Assembly: GCA_030146285.1 (NCBI GenBank)
Contig: JASLBZ010000020.1
Location: 1 to 35,707 of the forward strand
Reading direction: 5' to 3'
Length of the DNA: 35,707 nt
Source of the DNA: Neisseriaceae bacterium
GTDB lineage: Bacteria; Pseudomonadota; Gammaproteobacteria; Burkholderiales; Neisseriaceae
The position numbers and the translations under genes were made by a program. Position 1 is the stretch's first letter, and each line of letters begins with the position of its first letter. The notes below the pieces were generated by a model that made no database searches, was not told the origin of the DNA, and worked only from the letters and a program-made list of their open reading frames with translations. This document shows positions 7,620 through 15,758 of this stretch, one piece after another.

Positions 7620-8510
7620 ATGAGTACACATTCTATTGCCAATGAACGCGTGCGTTTTTTATTTGATGAGTTGCCAATCCGTGGCATTCATGTGCAATTA
7701 GACAGCGTTTGGCAACACATCCGCTCACAAAAAAAATACCCAAAAGCCATTGAAAGTGCTTTGGGTGAATTGTTGGCTGCGGGTGTTTTATTGTCGAGCA
7801 ATTTGAAGTTTGATGGCGATTTAATCTTGCAAGTGCAAGGTAAGGCTGATTTAAGTTTGTTGGTGGTGGAAACCACCAGTGACGGTACATGCCGTGCCAC
7901 TGCTCGCTGGAATGAAAAAGCGATTATTGCAGATGATGCTGATTTGACCAGCTTGGTGGGTGAGGGCGGCATGTTTGTCATGACCATTCAACCCAAAGAC
8001 GGCGAAGCTTGGCAAGGCGTGGTTGCTTTAGAAGGCAATAGCATTGCCGATATGTTAAGCAATTACATGAAGCGTTCTGAGCAATTGGATACCTTTATTC
8101 AATTAAGCACGTCTGACCATGTGGCTGCTGGTTTGTTATTGCAACGCTTGCCAGAAGAGGATTTTGAACAAGACGATTGGAATACCGTGATTGCTTTGGC
8201 GCAAACGACTCAGTCAACTGAGCTTGCTAGTTTGCCGGCAGAAGACTTGTTATACCGATTGTTCCATGAGTATGCAGTGCGCATTTTGGCTACCGATGCA
8301 GTGGAGTTTGCTTGTACTTGTTCAGAAGCCAAAGTGAGCAATATGTTGGTGTTAATTGGCGGTGAAGAAGTGGGTAAAATCATTGAAGAAGAAGGCAGCA
8401 TTGAAGTGGGCTGTGATTTTTGTCAGCAAAAATACGTCTTCGATGAAGGTGATGTTGAATCGATTTTTGGCATGAATGTGGTGGAAGCAGTACGCAAGCA
8501 GCACAGTTAA
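7620..8510 (+). CDS. hslO: Redox-regulated chaperone Hsp33
   Basis: Hsp33 is a cytoplasmic holdase that is switched on when its zinc-bound cysteines are oxidised. The C-terminus has the four-cysteine switch: CTC in FACTCSEAKV, then CDFC in VGCDFCQQKYVFDEGDV, after the central GGEEVGKIIEEEG linker. The N-terminal domain fits HslO (VRFLFDELPIRG; PKAIESALGELLAAGVLLSSNLKF). The start is set at the ATG at 7620, preceded by AAGGAAA at 7607-7613, giving 296 residues. The frame is open from 7542, but the extra 26 residues are unlike the family. It is followed by a strong hairpin terminator carrying an uptake-sequence core. Confidence 0.95.
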   Translation: MSTHSIANERVRFLFDELPIRGIHVQLDSVWQHIRSQKKYPKAIESALGELLAAGVLLSSNLKFDGDLILQVQGKADLSLLVVETTSDGTCRATARWNEKAIIADDADLTSLVGEGGMFVMTIQPKDGEAWQGVVALEGNSIADMLSNYMKRSEQLDTFIQLSTSDHVAAGLLLQRLPEEDFEQDDWNTVIALAQTTQSTELASLPAEDLLYRLFHEYAVRILATDAVEFACTCSEAKVSNMLVLIGGEEVGKIIEEEGSIEVGCDFCQQKYVFDEGDVESIFGMNVVEAVRKQHS

Positions 8511-8537
8511 ATCAGCGATTGATCGGTTTTTGGCATT

Positions 8538-8572
8538 AAAAAAGGCAGCCTGTATTCAGGCTGCCTTTTTTT
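8538..8572. terminator. Bidirectional terminator containing inverted uptake-sequence cores
   Basis: 15-base arms, AAAAAAGGCAGCCTG and its complement, with a 4-base loop at 8553-8556 and T runs in both directions. It lies between the convergent hslO and alpha/beta hydrolase genes. Confidence 0.85.
8555..8566 (-). repeat. DNA uptake sequence, AGGCAGCCTGAA, perfect
   Basis: Minus-strand 12/12 match to the Kingella-type uptake sequence, inside the hslO terminator. The facing copy at 8543-8554 has the 10-base core only. Confidence 0.75.
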
Positions 8573-8579
8573 GAGCTGG

Positions 8580-9200
8580 TTACACCAAAAAATAGCGTTC
8601 AATGTGTTTGCCAAGCTCAACCAAGCGACCATGGAAGAAATGCCCGGCATCGGCAACCACCAAAATCGGCATTTTTTGTGGCAGCGCCCAAGCACTCACA
8701 TTGCTAAGTGGCACGACATCATCCACTTCACCTTGGATAATCAATGCTTTTTGTGGATGTGGCAAATACGGTGCAGGGGTTGCATAAATGCCCACAGCAG
8801 GACCAATCAACAAAACATGGTCTGCTTGAATGCGATTGGCCATGAATGTGGTGACATAGCCACCAAAGGAAAAGCCAGCAACGGCTACTTTGTGTGCATC
8901 AGGGTGCTGTGCTTGGGCGTATTGCATGACAGCCAATGCGTCTTCTACTTCGCCATGCCCAAAATCATGTTCGCCATCGCTGTTGCCTACGCCGCGCAAG
9001 TTTGGCAAATAACAATGAAAACCCAAGTTGGCCAATGCTTTGGCTGTGGTTTGGATCACTTTATTGGTATTGGTGCCGCCTTGTGTTGGGTTTGGGTGGT
9101 TGACCACCGCAACACCAATCGGCCTACCTTTGGCAGGGAAGTACAGTGTTTCAAGTTGTCCAACAGGACCGGCAATCATAAAAGGTTTGGGGCCTAACAT
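8580..9200 (-). CDS. Alpha/beta hydrolase
   Basis: The 206-residue protein has an alpha/beta-hydrolase fold of the COG2945-like kind. The oxyanion region is NHPNPTQGG, the nucleophile elbow is GFSFGG with Ser111, an acidic residue lies in GEVDDVVP (D160/D161), and the histidine is in DAGHFFHG (H187 or H190), so a full Ser-Asp-His triad is present. Substrate is unknown. No signal peptide is seen, so it is probably cytoplasmic. It starts 29 bases after the stop of the ferredoxin gene and is likely co-transcribed with it. It ends just inside the terminator shared with hslO. Confidence 0.85.
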   Translation of the reverse strand: MLGPKPFMIAGPVGQLETLYFPAKGRPIGVAVVNHPNPTQGGTNTNKVIQTTAKALANLGFHCYLPNLRGVGNSDGEHDFGHGEVEDALAVMQYAQAQHPDAHKVAVAGFSFGGYVTTFMANRIQADHVLLIGPAVGIYATPAPYLPHPQKALIIQGEVDDVVPLSNVSAWALPQKMPILVVADAGHFFHGRLVELGKHIERYFLV

Positions 9201-9229
9201 AGCATCTTTCTGGCGTTCAGTTTTGTGGT

Positions 9230-9556
9230 TTATTCCGTAGCGTCAAGGCTTAAGCGCGTGAGCACGTTGTGATGAATGACATCACTTTCTAAAATATCCA
9301 TTAAATCGGATTCGGTTTGGTAAGTATACCAGTTACCCTGTGGATAAATCACCAAAGCAGGGCCTTCTTGGCAGCGGCCAAGGCAGCCTGATTGGCTAAC
9401 ACGGATTTTGCCTTTGCCATTTAAACCCCGTTTGGCGACTTCATTTTTTAAGAATTTGACAGCGGCACTGCCTTCGCCGTTGTCGTTACAGCTTTTTTTA
9501 CAAGCATCATTGCGGGCATTGGTGCAAACAAAAACATGTTGTTCAAAATAGCGCAT
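9230..9556 (-). CDS. Thioredoxin-like [2Fe-2S] ferredoxin
   Basis: The 108-residue protein has the layout of the thioredoxin-like [2Fe-2S] ferredoxins. HVFVCTNARNDACKKSC near the start gives Cys11, Cys19 and Cys23. VSQSGCLGRCQEGPALVIYP gives Cys58 and Cys62 and is the family hallmark. These proteins transfer electrons; the partner here is not evident. Position upstream of an alpha/beta hydrolase is suggestive of co-transcription only. An 11/12 uptake sequence lies within the coding region at 9381-9392. Confidence 0.85.
   Translation of the reverse strand: MRYFEQHVFVCTNARNDACKKSCNDNGEGSAAVKFLKNEVAKRGLNGKGKIRVSQSGCLGRCQEGPALVIYPQGNWYTYQTESDLMDILESDVIHHNVLTRLSLDATE
9381..9392 (+). repeat. DNA uptake sequence, 11/12 match, inside the ferredoxin gene
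   Basis: AGGCAGCCTGAT differs from the consensus AGGCAGCCTGAA only at the last base. Confidence 0.55.
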
Positions 9557-9796
9557 AATTCAGTCTCGTTGTGAATGTTGTGTTGGTTATATAAGTATGA
9601 TGTCAAAGCTTCTGGGCTTGACTTGATTGCAGTATACAAATGTGCTGAAGCTGAGTCGATATGAATATCATCAGCCTTGTGATTGTATTGTATCGCTGAA
9701 GTCTTCTTTGTGACAAAGTGTATATTGCCTTAAAAAAGCAGTTAAGACGGGTGTATTGAACTGTTATTGCCATGGAGTTTAAGCGCAGTTAAAAAA

Positions 9797-9808
9797 AGGC
9801 AGCCTGAA
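9797..9808 (+). repeat. DNA uptake sequence, AGGCAGCCTGAA, perfect
   Basis: 12/12 match in non-coding DNA next to the FkpA-like gene terminator. Confidence 0.8.
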
Positions 9809-9814
9809 AATAAC

Positions 9815-9838
9815 AAAAGCCACTTAGAAGTGGCTTTT
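9815..9838 (-). terminator. Terminator after the FkpA-like gene
   Basis: Inverted repeat AAAAGCCACTT / AAGTGGCTTTT, 22 bases beyond the stop on the minus strand, with a T-rich 3' flank on that strand. Confidence 0.7.
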
Positions 9839-9860
9839 ATTTTACGTCATACCAAAGAAA

Positions 9861-10565
9861 TTATTGGATGTTTAATAACTCAACTTCAAACACCAAAGTA
9901 GAGTCAGGTGGGATGATGGCTGATGGACTTTGTGAGCCATAAGCCAAATCGCTAGGAATCACAAATTTGTATTTTTCGCCCACTTTCATCAAAGGAATGC
10001 CTTCTTGCCAGCCTTTAATCACTGCATTCAATGGGAATGTCGCTGGTTGACCACGGGTGTATGAGCTGTCAAATTCAGTACCGTTTACCAACGTGCCTTT
10101 GTAGTTCACAGTAACTGTGTCAGTGGCTTTGGCTTGTTTGCCATCGGCCTTGGTCAATACTTGGTATTGTAAGCCTGATTTGGTGGTGGTTACGCCAGCT
10201 TCTTTGCCATTTTTCTCAAGAAAAGCTATGCCTTCTGCTTTGGCTGCTTCTTGTGTTTTTTGCATTTTTTCTTGTAGTGGTTTAAAAACAGTGTCAGAAG
10301 CTGCATTCAGATCGGCTTCTGAAACGCGAGAACTTTTTTTCGCCATGCCATCACGCAAACCTGCAGTTAAGGCGTCTGCATCAATGATGTTTTCCAATTC
10401 AGTAGGTAGGTCTTTAGAGTTTTGAAAGCCAATCGCATAAGATACTTTTTGTTCTGGCGTTTCTAGTTTAACGGCGTCGTCTTTTTCAGCCATATTGGTT
10501 GGTGTTTGACCACAAGCCACCAAAGCGGTGCTAAGAATTAAAAGAGATAATGTTGATAACTTCAT
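9861..10565 (-). CDS. FKBP-type peptidyl-prolyl isomerase, FkpA/Mip-like lipoprotein
   Basis: This enzyme speeds cis-trans isomerisation of prolyl bonds and is exported. The 234-residue protein begins with a lipoprotein signal, lipobox LVAC with Cys18, so it should be anchored in a membrane facing the periplasm or the cell surface. An N-terminal FKBP dimerisation domain (about residues 30-125; KVSYAIGFQNSKDL) and a helical linker lead to the FKBP catalytic domain: VTVNYKGTLVNGTEFDSSY, PLNAVIKGWQEGIPLM, and YGSQSPSAIIPPDSTLVFEVELL. Best match is the FkpA/Mip class, known as a surface lipoprotein in Neisseria. The nearest AGGA-like motif is about 13 bases before the ATG, an unusually long spacing. 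Confidence 0.92.
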   Translation of the reverse strand: MKLSTLSLLILSTALVACGQTPTNMAEKDDAVKLETPEQKVSYAIGFQNSKDLPTELENIIDADALTAGLRDGMAKKSSRVSEADLNAASDTVFKPLQEKMQKTQEAAKAEGIAFLEKNGKEAGVTTTKSGLQYQVLTKADGKQAKATDTVTVNYKGTLVNGTEFDSSYTRGQPATFPLNAVIKGWQEGIPLMKVGEKYKFVIPSDLAYGSQSPSAIIPPDSTLVFEVELLNIQ

Positions 10566-10617
10566 GGGTGGTGATCATCCTGTTCAAAATATAGAATTAT
10601 CATATCAGATTTTTATT

Positions 10618-11730
10618 TTATTGTGTGTCTTGGCGGCCATTAACATCAATAATCATCACTTCAGCACGTGTGCCTATGCGAAGTGGTGTGCCCCAAAAGC
10701 CAAATCCAGAGGTCACAAAAAAGTGTTTGCCATTGAGAATGGCATGGCCATGATCGATGTAATACATCATTTTGGTGATGATGCTGGCCGGAAAGATTTG
10801 CCCACGGTGGCTGTGGCCAGAAAACTGCATGTCAATGTTGGTGTTGGCATTGCTTTGAATTTGTGTGGGTTCGTGTTCAAGCAATATTGTGGGTAAAGTA
10901 TTGTTAATTTGTTTGAGCAGCTGTGATGTTGACTGGCGTTCGCGGTAACGATCATCCAATCGACCCACCAAGTTAAAGTTGTTATCGATGCTGATAACTT
11001 CATCTTGTAGCAATATTACTGGCGTTTTTTGGATGGCAGCAGCGATGTTGTCACTGTCCATGTGGTCATGGTTGCCCATGACTGCATAGACACCCAGTGG
11101 CGCAGATAGGCTGGCGAACGTGGTGGCAATGTTTTGTTTTTCATACTCAATAACATTGTCATCCATAATGTCGCCTGCCATTAACAAAATGTCGGCTTGG
11201 TTGTCGTTGACAATCTGTTGTAATTTTTGCAGCTGAGTGTGGCCAAGCAACAAACCAATGTGGGTATCGCTTACCAAGGCAATTCTAAAAGGCTTGTTCA
11301 AAGGTTTGTCTAAAGTGATGTTGTAATACACAACTTGGGGAGAGTATGCCGAATAAACGCCCCATGCCAATAAGCCCAGTAGTCCCACTGGCATAACGAC
11401 TCTTAAAGCAGCAGTGAATTTTTGTTGTTTGTTTGTTGATAACAAGAGTCGAGCCATTAACAGCAGAATTTTGCCCAAAATGGCCAAGCTGCTAATGAAG
11501 AACAAGAGAACCAAATAAGTTGTGGCGATTTTTAAGCCATGGTGCCAGACACGAGATAAGCCAAAAACAATCACCAGTTCACTCAATACCCAAAATGCAA
11601 TGGCAAAGCGGCGTTGATTGTGGGGGTTGGCTGTTTTGAGCTGAAAAAGCCAGTGAATGGCTTTAAAGCTGACCCAAGTGAAGATTTGATAAACAAGCAA
11701 GACAACAGTTAAAAATACAATCCATTTCAT
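10618..11730 (-). CDS. Membrane-anchored metallophosphoesterase (YkuE-like)
   Basis: The 370-residue protein has about four N-terminal membrane helices (roughly 3-25, 42-60, 70-95 and 112-130), then a calcineurin-like phosphoesterase domain. Its metal ligands appear in order: SDTHIG (D155, H157), AGDIMDD (D187), MGNHDH (N220, H221), LLEHEP and GHSHRGQIFP. Relatives such as YkuE act on phosphodiester or UDP-sugar-lipid substrates at the membrane; the substrate here is unknown. It is followed closely by the FkpA-like gene, but the 52-base gap leaves room for a separate promoter. Confidence 0.9.
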   Translation of the reverse strand: MKWIVFLTVVLLVYQIFTWVSFKAIHWLFQLKTANPHNQRRFAIAFWVLSELVIVFGLSRVWHHGLKIATTYLVLLFFISSLAILGKILLLMARLLLSTNKQQKFTAALRVVMPVGLLGLLAWGVYSAYSPQVVYYNITLDKPLNKPFRIALVSDTHIGLLLGHTQLQKLQQIVNDNQADILLMAGDIMDDNVIEYEKQNIATTFASLSAPLGVYAVMGNHDHMDSDNIAAAIQKTPVILLQDEVISIDNNFNLVGRLDDRYRERQSTSQLLKQINNTLPTILLEHEPTQIQSNANTNIDMQFSGHSHRGQIFPASIITKMMYYIDHGHAILNGKHFFVTSGFGFWGTPLRIGTRAEVMIIDVNGRQDTQ

Positions 11731-11776
11731 GGTTTATTCTTTCTGAATAGCTTGGGTCTGAGCTTACAAAGACGTT

Positions 11777-12562
11777 TTAGAAGATGATTTTTTTACCGTT
11801 ATGGTTGTTGTGGGTTTTGATGGCATGAAACATGGGCATAAAGTCTAATGGATAAGATTCTGACAGTTTGTGCGCACGTTTTTTTAATGCATCTAATAAC
11901 AAAGGCTTGGGCTCTTCTTTTAGAGCCATGACTGCGATATTACCATGACTTTCAGCCGGTACTTCTAAAACATAAGGGAAAGTACATTTGAGTAACTCAA
12001 TAAACTGCTGATAACGCTTGTCACCACTCCACCAGTTGGTGATAAAAATACCATCATCACTTAAGGCTTTTTTACAATTGATAAAGAAAGCCTCTTCAAC
12101 CAAAGCATCAACAATCTGTGTGTCATCAAAGCCATCCACCATAATGACGTTGGTGCTGCCACGCAAAACTTTGATGTAATCTGCGCCATCAGCTTCGACA
12201 ATGTGAAAATTCTCTGTTTCATATGGAATTTCAAACATCGATTTGGCAATATTAATCACGTGTGGATTAATTTCCACAATCAATTGTTCTGTGTCAGGTA
12301 AAAATGCATCTAACCAACGGGCAAAAGAGCCACCACCCAAACCAATTTGGGTGATGTGTTTGGTGGCAGAAGCTTCTTTGAATAAAAGCCAAGCCATCAT
12401 GGCACGGCTATAAGACAATACCAATTCAGTAGGATCATCCAAGTTCATGGAGCTTTGAATGGTTGGGCTGCCCAAATGTAAAGAGCGAATGCTGTCTTCT
12501 TCCGAGATACCGACCTCGGGTAAATCTACAGCAGAACGCAAGCGTTGGTAAGGGTGGCGCAT
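11777..12562 (-). CDS. Spermidine synthase-like methyltransferase-fold protein
   Basis: The 261-residue protein has a Rossmann core like spermidine synthases: TQIGLGGGSFARWL at about 71-84 (nucleotide loop), VEINPHVINIA at 96-106, EADGADYIKV at 123-132 and MVDGFDD at 141-147, near where SpeE has its catalytic aspartates. The N-terminal beta domain of genuine SpeE is short, and the usual YQ/DE substrate motifs are not obvious, so polyamine synthesis is not certain. I describe it as spermidine-synthase-like. It starts 26 bases downstream of the ttcA stop on the minus strand. Confidence 0.75.
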   Translation of the reverse strand: MRHPYQRLRSAVDLPEVGISEEDSIRSLHLGSPTIQSSMNLDDPTELVLSYSRAMMAWLLFKEASATKHITQIGLGGGSFARWLDAFLPDTEQLIVEINPHVINIAKSMFEIPYETENFHIVEADGADYIKVLRGSTNVIMVDGFDDTQIVDALVEEAFFINCKKALSDDGIFITNWWSGDKRYQQFIELLKCTFPYVLEVPAESHGNIAVMALKEEPKPLLLDALKKRAHKLSESYPLDFMPMFHAIKTHNNHNGKKIIF

Positions 12563-12588
12563 CTTGGTATCCTTTGTCGTTTTTATGG

Positions 12589-13515
12589 TTATGTGCGGCT
12601 GTCTAAAATGCCAATGATTTTGCGTGGTGCTGGTGTTTCTTCGTCATCGTGCTCGCCAACAAGAGTAGGCTCGACAAATGTTTCCTTATCAAATGCCATG
12701 TCGCCACCATCTGGCAATACTTGTCCTGGCGTTAAGGCTGCAAAGCCAAACAATTGGGTATCGGCCAAATGAGATGGCACCACATTTTGTAAAGCCGTGA
12801 ACATGGTCTCCACGCGACCTGGGTGTTGTTTGTCCCATGTGTTCAACATTTCTTTAATGACTTGGCGTTGTAAATTAGGCTGTGACCCGCATAAATTACA
12901 AGGAATAATCGGGAACTCTTTGATGTTGGCAAATGTGATTAAATCTTTTTCTTTCACATAAGCCAATGGACGAATGACCATGTGCTCGCCATTGTCAGAC
13001 AATAGTTTAGGTGGCATGCCTTTGAGCTTGCCGCCGTAGAACATATTGAGGAAGAATGTTTCTAAAATATCATCGCGGTGGTGACCCAGTGCAATTTTAG
13101 TGGCGCCCAATTCTTTGGCCACGCGATACAAAATACCACGGCGCAAACGGCTGCACAAAGCACAGGTGGTTTTGCCTTCTTCGACCACGCGTTTAACCAC
13201 ACTGTATGTGTCTTCTTCAATGATGTGGTATTCAACACCAATGCTTTTTAGATATTCAGGTAAAATGTGTTCGGGAAAACCCGGTTGTTTTTGATCAAGA
13301 TTCACCGCCACCAATTCAAAACGAATGGGAGCGGACTTTTGCAGCTGCATCAGAATGTCCAATAATGCATAGCTGTCTTTACCGCCAGACAGGCACACCA
13401 TGACTTTATCACCATCTTCAATCATATTGAAGTCGTTAATGGCTGAGCCTACTTGGTGGCGTAAACGCTTGTGTAGCTTGTTGATTTCTAGTTGTTGTTT
13501 GGTTTTTTTTGACAT
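12589..13515 (-). CDS. ttcA: tRNA 2-thiocytidine(32) synthetase TtcA
   Basis: TtcA thiolates cytidine 32 of certain tRNAs using ATP and an iron-sulfur cluster. The PP-loop SGGKDS lies at residues 43-48, and the two cluster cysteine pairs are CALC (C118, C121) and CNLC (C206, C209). HHRDDILETFFLN and GMPPKLLSDNGEHMVIRPL are also typical. I place the start at the ATG at 13515 with an AAGG motif 8 bases upstream, giving 308 residues. A TTG at 13530 would extend it by 5 residues but overlaps that motif. The C-terminal tail is acidic and poorly conserved. Confidence 0.95.
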   Translation of the reverse strand: MSKKTKQQLEINKLHKRLRHQVGSAINDFNMIEDGDKVMVCLSGGKDSYALLDILMQLQKSAPIRFELVAVNLDQKQPGFPEHILPEYLKSIGVEYHIIEEDTYSVVKRVVEEGKTTCALCSRLRRGILYRVAKELGATKIALGHHRDDILETFFLNMFYGGKLKGMPPKLLSDNGEHMVIRPLAYVKEKDLITFANIKEFPIIPCNLCGSQPNLQRQVIKEMLNTWDKQHPGRVETMFTALQNVVPSHLADTQLFGFAALTPGQVLPDGGDMAFDKETFVEPTLVGEHDDEETPAPRKIIGILDSRT

Positions 13516-13667
13516 AAGAGCGGCCTTCAAAATAGCCGGCTATTGTAGCGTAAAATTGCAATTGACGCAGTCACTATTGGTGTATTGGTTGGGATGGGAA
13601 ATATTTTAATTAACAATTATTTGGACTAATGAGAATTGAAACGCATATTTATCGCAAGCTGTGGCGT

Positions 13668-13673
13668 TATAAT
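13668..13673 (+). promoter_or_regulatory. Putative -10 element for lolC-lolD
   Basis: TATAAT, 52 bases before the lolC ATG; its last base is the first base of an 11/12 uptake sequence. No matching -35 hexamer is seen at normal spacing. Confidence 0.4.
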
Positions 13674-13684
13674 GGCAGCCTGAA
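13673..13684 (+). repeat. DNA uptake sequence, 11/12 match, in the lolC leader
   Basis: TGGCAGCCTGAA, first base differs from consensus. It is placed right after the TATAAT box. Confidence 0.55.
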
Positions 13685-13725
13685 GCAGATTTGATTCGAA
13701 TACAAGTTAAAGAGAAAAAAACAAT

Positions 13726-14973
13726 ATGAGTTCATTGGAATCTTGGATTGGCTTGCGTTATTTGCGAGCCAAAAAGCGCAATGGTTTTGTCTCATTCATC
13801 AGTGTGATATCCGTTGCGGGTATTGCTTTGGGGGTGATGGCATTAATCGTGGTTTTGTCGGTTATGAATGGCTTTCAAAAGGAAATTCGCGGACAGTTAC
13901 TCAGTGTTGCGCCGCACATGGAATTGGGCTTTTATGAGTCCAATGGCCAGCCATGGCAAGACTTACAAAAATTGGCACAAAAACAAAAAGAGGTGATTGC
14001 CAGTGCACCTTTTGTGGTTGATCAAGCATTGTTGTCTAACGCCGGAGAAGTTCGTGGTGTGCCCATGCGTGGTATTGACCCAGCATTAGAAGACAAAGTG
14101 GTTGAGTTTGGTAAACAAATGACATCGGGCAGCATGAATGATTTGAAACCCGGTGAGTTTAATATCGTGCTTGGGCAGGATTTGGCGCAAGCCTTGGATG
14201 TCAAGGTTGGTGAAAAAGTCACTGTGATTACACCTGAGGGCAATGTAACACCAGCTGGCATGGTGCCGCGTTTAAAACAATTTACCGTGGTCGGTACGGT
14301 CAAAACCAAAGTTTACGAAGTAGACAATACCTTGGCATTGATTGATTTAAAAGATGCTCAAGTGTTGTACCGCCTTGGTGATGATGTGACTGGGGTTCGT
14401 TTGAAATTGCAAGAACCACAAGATGCGCCTGCGCTCATCAATAAGTTGGTTCCCAATGATTTGCGCAACCAAATTTGGGCACGAGATTGGACTTTCCAAA
14501 ATCGCAGCTATTTTGAAGCCGTACAGCTGGAAAAACGCATGATGTTTATTATTTTGACTTTGATTATTGCTGTGGCTGCCTTTAATTTGGTGTCGTCGTT
14601 GGTGATGGCGGTGAATGAAAAACAAGCAGACATTGCCATTTTAAGAACCTTGGGCATGTCTCAATCAAGCATCATGAAAATATTCATGATTCAAGGCGCT
14701 GTGGCTGGTTTTGTTGGCACTGTTTTGGGTGTGGGTGTGGGCGTGGTGTTGGCTTGGAACGTTGGCCGCTTATTGGCGGTGGTGGAAAAAACATTCGGCT
14801 TAAGCTTGATTAATTCGCAAGTGTATTTTATCGACTACTTGCCATCGGATGTGCGTTTGGCCGATGTGGCGATTATCGCAACCATTTCATTGGTATTGTC
14901 ATTTTTAGCCACTTTGTTCCCAAGTTATCAGGCTGCCAAAACCCAACCAGCGGAGGCTTTGCGCTATGAATAA
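13726..14973 (+). CDS. lolC: Lipoprotein-releasing ABC transporter permease (LolC/LolE/LolF type)
   Basis: This inner-membrane subunit extracts outer-membrane lipoproteins and hands them to LolA. The 415-residue protein has the FtsX/LolCE layout: a first helix at about 25-48 after the start motif IGLRYLRAKKRNGFVSFIS, a large periplasmic domain of about 220 residues, then three helices at about 273-300, 318-345 and 378-405. ILRTLGMS, the coupling-helix region, lies at about 304-311. Only one permease gene is present next to lolD, as in other betaproteobacteria where one protein (called LolF in some species) replaces LolC and LolE. The stop overlaps lolD by 8 bases. Confidence 0.93.
   Translation: MSSLESWIGLRYLRAKKRNGFVSFISVISVAGIALGVMALIVVLSVMNGFQKEIRGQLLSVAPHMELGFYESNGQPWQDLQKLAQKQKEVIASAPFVVDQALLSNAGEVRGVPMRGIDPALEDKVVEFGKQMTSGSMNDLKPGEFNIVLGQDLAQALDVKVGEKVTVITPEGNVTPAGMVPRLKQFTVVGTVKTKVYEVDNTLALIDLKDAQVLYRLGDDVTGVRLKLQEPQDAPALINKLVPNDLRNQIWARDWTFQNRSYFEAVQLEKRMMFIILTLIIAVAAFNLVSSLVMAVNEKQADIAILRTLGMSQSSIMKIFMIQGAVAGFVGTVLGVGVGVVLAWNVGRLLAVVEKTFGLSLINSQVYFIDYLPSDVRLADVAIIATISLVLSFLATLFPSYQAAKTQPAEALRYE
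14927..14938 (-). repeat. Weak uptake-sequence-like site, 10/12
   Basis: Minus-strand TGGCAGCCTGAT inside lolC keeps the GGCAGCCTGA core. It may be a degenerate uptake sequence or chance. Confidence 0.3.
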
Positions 14974-15655
14974 TCACCAAGACATTGTTTTAAGTTGTGA
15001 GAATGTTTGTAAAAGCTACCAAGATGGTAAGCTGCAAGTGGATGTGATTCAAAACTTGAATCTCACTGTCAAAGCTGGGCAAGGGGTGAGTATTGTTGGT
15101 GCTTCTGGCAGTGGCAAATCAACATTGCTTCATATTTTGGGTGGCTTGGATACGCCAACCAGTGGCTCTGTGATGTTAATGGGGCAACAAATCGCTTCAT
15201 TAAGCCAAAATGCATTGGGCAAAGTGCGCAATCAGCATTTGGGTTTTGTATACCAGTTTCACCATTTGATGCCAGAATTTACAGCACTGGAAAATGTGAT
15301 GATGCCACTTTTAATTGGCAAAACCAATAAAGCAAAAGCCCGCATTCAAGCAGAAAGTATTTTGAAAAAAGTTGGTTTGGATACGCGCATGATGCACAGA
15401 CCCAGTGAGCTATCGGGTGGCGAGAGACAGCGAGCTGCAATCGCTCGGGCATTGGTGACCAATCCAGCTTGTTTGTTGGCAGATGAGCCTACCGGGAATC
15501 TGGACAGAAAAAATGCCAATCATGTGATGGGTTTGATTTTGGAATTGCAAGCTCAAATGAACACTGCTTTGGTGGTGGTGACGCATGACGACCAAATGGC
15601 CGTTAAATTTGATCAATACTGGCGCATGGACGATGGTTGTTTGCGTGAGTTGTAA
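14966..15655 (+). CDS. lolD: Lipoprotein-releasing ABC transporter ATPase
   Basis: LolD powers lipoprotein release by the permease encoded just upstream. In 229 residues it has Walker A GASGSGKST (45-53), the Q-loop YQFHHLMPEF (about 96-105), the ABC signature LSGGERQR (149-156), Walker B with DEPTGN (173-178) and a final THDDQMA switch histidine. YQFHHLMPEF and the short size are specific for LolD against other MacB-type ATPases. The ATG overlaps the last codons of lolC, so the two are translated together. A long hairpin follows 39 bases after the stop. Confidence 0.95.
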   Translation: MNNHQDIVLSCENVCKSYQDGKLQVDVIQNLNLTVKAGQGVSIVGASGSGKSTLLHILGGLDTPTSGSVMLMGQQIASLSQNALGKVRNQHLGFVYQFHHLMPEFTALENVMMPLLIGKTNKAKARIQAESILKKVGLDTRMMHRPSELSGGERQRAAIARALVTNPACLLADEPTGNLDRKNANHVMGLILELQAQMNTALVVVTHDDQMAVKFDQYWRMDDGCLREL

Positions 15656-15694
15656 TTCAATAGCGTTTGTGCACTGAATTTTCAGTAATTAAGC

Positions 15695-15753
15695 AAGACC
15701 GAAGCGGTCATTTAACATACAATCTGAGTGTGTTAAATGACAGCCTCGGTCTT
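15695..15753 (+). terminator. Long hairpin with T run between lolD and the LysE-family gene
   Basis: 23-base arms at 15695-15717 and 15731-15753 agree at 21 positions when folded, with a 13-base loop, and the stem runs into a T7 tract. It has the form of a rho-independent terminator for lolD. The T tract ends directly at the ATG of the next gene (15759), so it may also affect expression of that gene. Confidence 0.75.
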
Positions 15754-15758
15754 TTTTT

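Larger units (their letters stand above)
9557..9860. other. Intergenic region between ferredoxin and FkpA-like genes
   Basis: About 300 bases without a credible gene. It holds a terminator for the FkpA-like gene (9815-9838), a perfect uptake sequence (9797-9808) and a 13-base palindrome CTTTGTGACAAAG at 9706-9718 of unknown meaning. A promoter for the ferredoxin gene must lie here, but no clear pair of hexamers stands out. Confidence 0.6.

Noticed and set aside
8571..9197. 208-codon open frame on the plus strand
   Set aside because: Exact antisense of the alpha/beta hydrolase, which has a full catalytic motif set; the antisense translation shows no family motif.
9706..9718. CTTTGTGACAAAG palindrome as a CRP or FNR site
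   Set aside because: Arms and spacing do not fit either consensus; left as an unexplained palindrome.
13562..13567. TTGACG considered as a -35 box for lolC
   Set aside because: No -10 box at suitable spacing; the TATAAT at 13668 is 100 bases away.
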